This document shows positions 6,372 to 8,683 of a DNA stretch of 8,683 bases, in pieces. The stretch is from DATFEN01 sp035691285 (lineage in GTDB: Bacteria > Acidobacteriota > Vicinamibacteria > Fen-336). Position numbers and translations under genes: made by a program. The notes beneath the pieces were generated by a model. That model did not search any database, was not told where the DNA came from, and saw only the letters and a program-made list of their open reading frames with translations. Numbering within the stretch: the stretch's first letter is position 1; every line of letters begins with the position of its first letter. Location of the stretch: NCBI GenBank assembly GCA_035691285.1, contig DASSJI010000080.1:1-8683 (forward strand), given 5' to 3'.

Positions 6372-6411
6372 GGCCGCCGCCATGGGGAAGTCCTCGGACG
6401 GTCGTGGGTTT
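6372..6411 (-). repeat. Intergenic repeat copy B upstream of the lipoprotein gene
   Basis: Bases 6372-6392 match window bases 17-37 at 19 of 21 positions, and GGGTTT (6406-6411) is shared too. On the minus strand the conserved block sits 25 nt before the lipoprotein start codon. AGGACT (6394-6389), 17 nt and TAGCTT (6371-6366) occupy the positions of the possible -35/-10 of copy A. That -10 would leave a leader of only about a dozen bases, so an operator or other regulator-binding site is as likely as a core promoter. Confidence 0.5.
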
Positions 6412-6412
6412 T

Positions 6413-6427
6413 TCTCCGGAACGGAGA
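6413..6427. repeat. Small perfect hairpin between SGNH and lipoprotein genes
   Basis: TCTCCG (6413-6418), loop GAA, CGGAGA (6422-6427) form a perfect 6-bp stem starting 7 bp after the SGNH gene's stop codon. On the minus strand it is followed by A residues, not T, so it is not a standard terminator for that gene. The T-run lies on the plus strand before the stem. It may mark the 3' end of the SGNH transcript or be incidental. Confidence 0.3.
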
Positions 6428-6434
6428 GGCGGCG

Positions 6435-7223
6435 TCAGGTTCCGGACAGCGCCTCGTCCGCAGCGGCCTGAAGCGCCGGAGCCGCCGCCGGCGCCACTTC
6501 GATCGATACGCCGTTGCGCAAGCGCAGGCGGTGGGGCAGGCCGACGGGGGAGCTCTCGGTCAGGCCACAGGCGATCGTCAACGCGGCGAGATAGGAGCCG
6601 GCCGCGGACGGGTGGAAGCCGTCGGGGCCATAGAGGGCGATCGACACTTGCCGACGCCAGGCGGCCTGCCACGCGTCGCCGGCCGGCAGCAGGATCCCGG
6701 CGACGTCTTGCGCGGCGAGCCGGTAGGACTCGCTCACGCGCGGGAAGTCGCCGTCGCGCCGGCTGTCCGGCCAGACCATGTACAGCGCCGTCACGGCGCC
6801 CGCCGCGCGGATCACGGCGTCGAAGCGCCGCGTCCATTCCCTGAGGTTCACGCGGCTGTCGGGAAGCGCCGACGGCCCCTGCTGCAGGACTACGAAGCGC
6901 CATCCGCCGCGCTCGATGCTGCGCTGCGTGCCCAGCGCCCAGTGATCCTCCAGCGAGACGCCGCCGTAGGTCACGCTCTCCGTCGAGAGCGGACGCCCGG
7001 CGGCGGCTGAGAGCGCCTCGACCATCAGCGGCAGGTCGTTGGCTTCGGTGAGGCTGTTGCCCACGAACAGCACGCGGTCGCCCGGCGGCCCGGGACCCGA
7101 GGCGCCGCCCGGCCCCGCCGGGCTCGCGTCCTGCGCGCAGGCCACGAGCGCCGCGCACAGGAGCGCCGCAGCGGCAGCGCCGCGGCGCGATTCATCGCGT
7201 TGAACGCGTGGCACTTGCTCCAT
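6435..7223 (-). CDS. SGNH-hydrolase-like putative lipoprotein
   Basis: 262 aa. An Arg-containing start, then AAAAALLCAALVAC with Cys29 as a good lipobox (LVAC), then a Gly/Pro/Ser/Ala-rich linker (30-48). Residues 51-225 resemble an SGNH esterase. Block I is VLFVGNSLT, with Ser57 as the nucleophile candidate and Asn replacing the Asp of GDSL. TYGGVS (85-90) supplies the block II glycine. RFVVLQQGPSA (109-119) takes the place of the usual GxND block. DGFHPS gives Asp201 and His204 of the DxxH block. The GNSxT/LQQ variant resembles DUF4886-like members of the superfamily. It would act in the periplasm on an ester-bearing substrate, which cannot be named. The ATG at 7223 is preferred because GGGTGAGA stands directly before it; the GTG two codons upstream lies within that ribosome site. 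The gene is divergent from a TonB-dependent receptor and followed at 87 bp by the lipoprotein gene. Confidence 0.82.
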   Translation of the reverse strand: MEQVPRVQRDESRRGAAAAALLCAALVACAQDASPAGPGGASGPGPPGDRVLFVGNSLTEANDLPLMVEALSAAAGRPLSTESVTYGGVSLEDHWALGTQRSIERGGWRFVVLQQGPSALPDSRVNLREWTRRFDAVIRAAGAVTALYMVWPDSRRDGDFPRVSESYRLAAQDVAGILLPAGDAWQAAWRRQVSIALYGPDGFHPSAAGSYLAALTIACGLTESSPVGLPHRLRLRNGVSIEVAPAAAPALQAAADEALSGT

Positions 7224-7346
7224 TCTCACCCGGCGGCGTCGTCACGCGTCCGCGGGCTCCGTCGGGCCTGGTGATATCCTGCCGGCCGCGAGACGTCTTT
7301 TCACCGGAACCGCGGGCTCGCACCTTTCGTCGGGATCGTCGGGAGC
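7224..7346. promoter_or_regulatory. Divergent intergenic region of the SGNH and TonB-receptor genes
   Basis: This 123-bp region must hold the promoters of both divergent genes. I see no convincing -35/-10 pair and no Fur-box-like AT-rich palindrome. CCGCGGGCTC occurs twice (7250-7259 and 7310-7319), each followed by CGTCGGG within 15 bp, which could be paired binding half-sites or chance in GC-rich DNA. GATATC at 7272-7277 is the only AT-rich spot. Confidence 0.35.
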
Positions 7347-8683
7347 ATGCGCCACTTCGATCTTCGCTCCGGTCTTGCTGCCGTCGCCCTCGCCCTGGCC
7401 GGCCCCGACGCCGGCGCGCAGGAGACCCCGCCCCAGGAGGGGGAGGAAGAGCCGCCGCGCTTCGAGGACGTCGTGGACGTGGAGGCCGAGCTTCCGGCAC
7501 TGCCTCCGGCCAGCGGCGTCGCCACGCGCCTTCCGGTCTCGGTGATGGACGTGCCCGTCACCGTCACGGTGGTACCGCGCAAGCTGCTCGACCACCAGGA
7601 GGCCTTCACGCTGGGCGACGCCCTCAAGAACGCCAGCGGGGTCAACGTCGGCACCGGCTTCGGGGTGTTCGACTTCTTCGTGGTGCGCGGCTTCGATTCG
7701 CTCTCGAGCGGTCTCGTCCTGACGGACGGTGTCCCGGAGCCCGAGTCGACCTTCTATCCCCTGTACAACACGCGCCAGGTCGAGGTCGTCAAGGGGCCGG
7801 CCGCCTTCCTGTATGGCGGCAACCCGCTGGCGGGCGCCGTGCAGATCGTCCGCAAACAGCCCCAGCCGAAACGCTTCGCCGACCTGGCTGTGGTGTACGG
7901 CCGCTTCGACACCTTCGCCGGGACACTGGATGCGAACGCGGCGACGGCCGACGGCCGCCTGGCCTTCCGCCTCAACGGCACGTACCAGGGCACGAACAGC
8001 CATCGGGACCTGGCGAAGGGCTCGATCGCGGCCGTGAACCCAGCACTGACGTGGAAGCCGGATGACGACACGCGCCTGAGCGCCCACTTCGAGTACGCGC
8101 GGAGCGAATGGCCGCCCGATACGGGCATCCCCTTCGTCGGCGAGGAGGGAGACGCGCTGGCCAGCGTGCCTCGGGAGACGTCGTACCAGTCGCCGCACGA
8201 TTTCTCCGAGCAGCACGTCCATCGCGTCCGTGTCGACGGCGAGCGAAAGCTGGGCGAGCGCCTGACGCTGCGCAACCGCTTCTACTACACGAGCCTCGGG
8301 TGGGACACGGCGGGCACGCTGCTGGCGGGCGTGTTCAGCGTCCCCGGCGGCCCGACCCTCGTCGCCCGCACGCTGACGCGTCTCGACGACGAGCAGGCGC
8401 TGCTCGGGGACCAGCTCGAGCTGGTCTCGCGCTTCGCCACGGGCGGCGTGGGTCACGACCTGCTGCTGGGCGTCGAGGCGAGCCGCCTGACCGATCGCTT
8501 CGACCAGCAGGTCGGCCTGCTCCCGCCCCTCGACCTCCTGGCGCCCTCGGAGACGGTGCCGCCACCGGTCGTGCCGCTTCCCCAGTTCGGCCAGCAGGGC
8601 GACGCGCGGAGCCTGGTCGTGGCGCCGTACGTCGTCGACCAGATGGCGCTGTCGAAGAAGGTCCGGGTGTTCCTGGGCGGACG
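7347..8683 (+). CDS. TonB-dependent outer-membrane receptor (3' end outside the window)
   Basis: 445 complete codons, open through the window edge, so the C-terminal part is missing. Residues 1-24 are a signal peptide (MRHFDLRSGL, Ala/Leu core, AGA|Q). An acidic Pro/Glu stretch (26-40) leads to EDVVDVEAEL, a plausible TonB box. The plug domain spans about 67-172: MDVPVTVTVVP, LGDALKNASGVNV (89-101), VVRGF (112-116), LTDGVPEP (125-132) and the typical RQVEVVKGPAAFLYGG (143-158) followed by GAVQIVRKQP. The barrel begins near 178 with alternating strands such as RLAFRLNGTYQG and RLTLRNRFYYTS. The plug resembles those of ferric-siderophore receptors, but neither substrate nor iron regulation can be read from the sequence. 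The ATG at 7347 is supported by the signal peptide; GGGA at 7333-7336 is 10 nt upstream. The reverse strand carries a 404-codon shadow. Divergent from the SGNH gene. Confidence 0.9.
   Translation, partial: MRHFDLRSGLAAVALALAGPDAGAQETPPQEGEEEPPRFEDVVDVEAELPALPPASGVATRLPVSVMDVPVTVTVVPRKLLDHQEAFTLGDALKNASGVNVGTGFGVFDFFVVRGFDSLSSGLVLTDGVPEPESTFYPLYNTRQVEVVKGPAAFLYGGNPLAGAVQIVRKQPQPKRFADLAVVYGRFDTFAGTLDANAATADGRLAFRLNGTYQGTNSHRDLAKGSIAAVNPALTWKPDDDTRLSAHFEYARSEWPPDTGIPFVGEEGDALASVPRETSYQSPHDFSEQHVHRVRVDGERKLGERLTLRNRFYYTSLGWDTAGTLLAGVFSVPGGPTLVARTLTRLDDEQALLGDQLELVSRFATGGVGHDLLLGVEASRLTDRFDQQVGLLPPLDLLAPSETVPPPVVPLPQFGQQGDARSLVVAPYVVDQMALSKKVRVFLGG

Noticed and set aside
6413..6427. Hairpin as a Rho-independent terminator of the SGNH gene
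   Set aside because: No T-run follows the stem on the minus strand; the T residues are on the wrong side.
7242..8456. 404-codon minus-strand open frame opposite the TonB receptor
   Set aside because: The plus strand has an unmistakable plug domain. The antisense product is Arg/Ala/Val-rich with no motif.
1..8683. CRISPR array, tRNA/rRNA, insertion sequence or phage genes
   Set aside because: No regularly spaced repeats, cloverleaf-like sequence, transposase or integrase motifs, or phage structural genes were seen. Every larger frame is explained by the genes listed or is a shadow.

Overview
The window is a very GC-rich bacterial segment (long spurious antisense frames, GTG starts, C/G-ending codons). 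The style is that of an environmental, Gram-negative, high-GC soil or sediment bacterium. A Ser/Thr kinase joined through a membrane helix to a TolB-like domain and TPRs, a winged-helix/FHA regulator, and several outer-membrane proteins together recall Acidobacteriota. That placement is an inference from gene style only. I see no tRNA, rRNA, CRISPR array, transposase or attachment site. No gene-free stretch exceeds about 125 bp.

Left block (70-5038, all minus strand, read right to left): a membrane-anchored Ser/Thr protein kinase of 803 aa; an outer-membrane beta-barrel-like protein; a small exported protein with a CheY-like fold pattern that lacks the phospho-acceptor aspartate; and a second barrel paralogous to the first. 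Gaps are 46, 103 and 14 bp, so this is a plausible kinase-barrel-pseudoreceiver-barrel operon.

Centre (5061-5711, plus strand): divergent from the kinase, with only about 22 bp between the start codons, is a 216-aa protein made of an OmpR-type winged helix plus a C-terminal FHA domain. FHA domains bind phosphothreonine. The pair looks like a compact kinase/transcription-factor switch, comparable in logic to mycobacterial PknH/EmbR but without EmbR's BTAD domain.

Right block: a 204-aa conserved putative lipoprotein (5733-6347, minus), convergent with the regulator; an SGNH-hydrolase-like lipoprotein (6435-7223, minus); and, divergent from it, the first 445 codons of a TonB-dependent receptor (7347 to the window edge, plus).

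The most interesting points are the kinase/wHTH-FHA pair with its downstream envelope operon, the exported degenerate receiver between two paralogous barrels, and an imperfect intergenic repeat (17-61 and 6372-6411). One copy of the repeat lies just upstream of the lipoprotein gene. The other points out of the left edge and predicts another minus-strand gene there.
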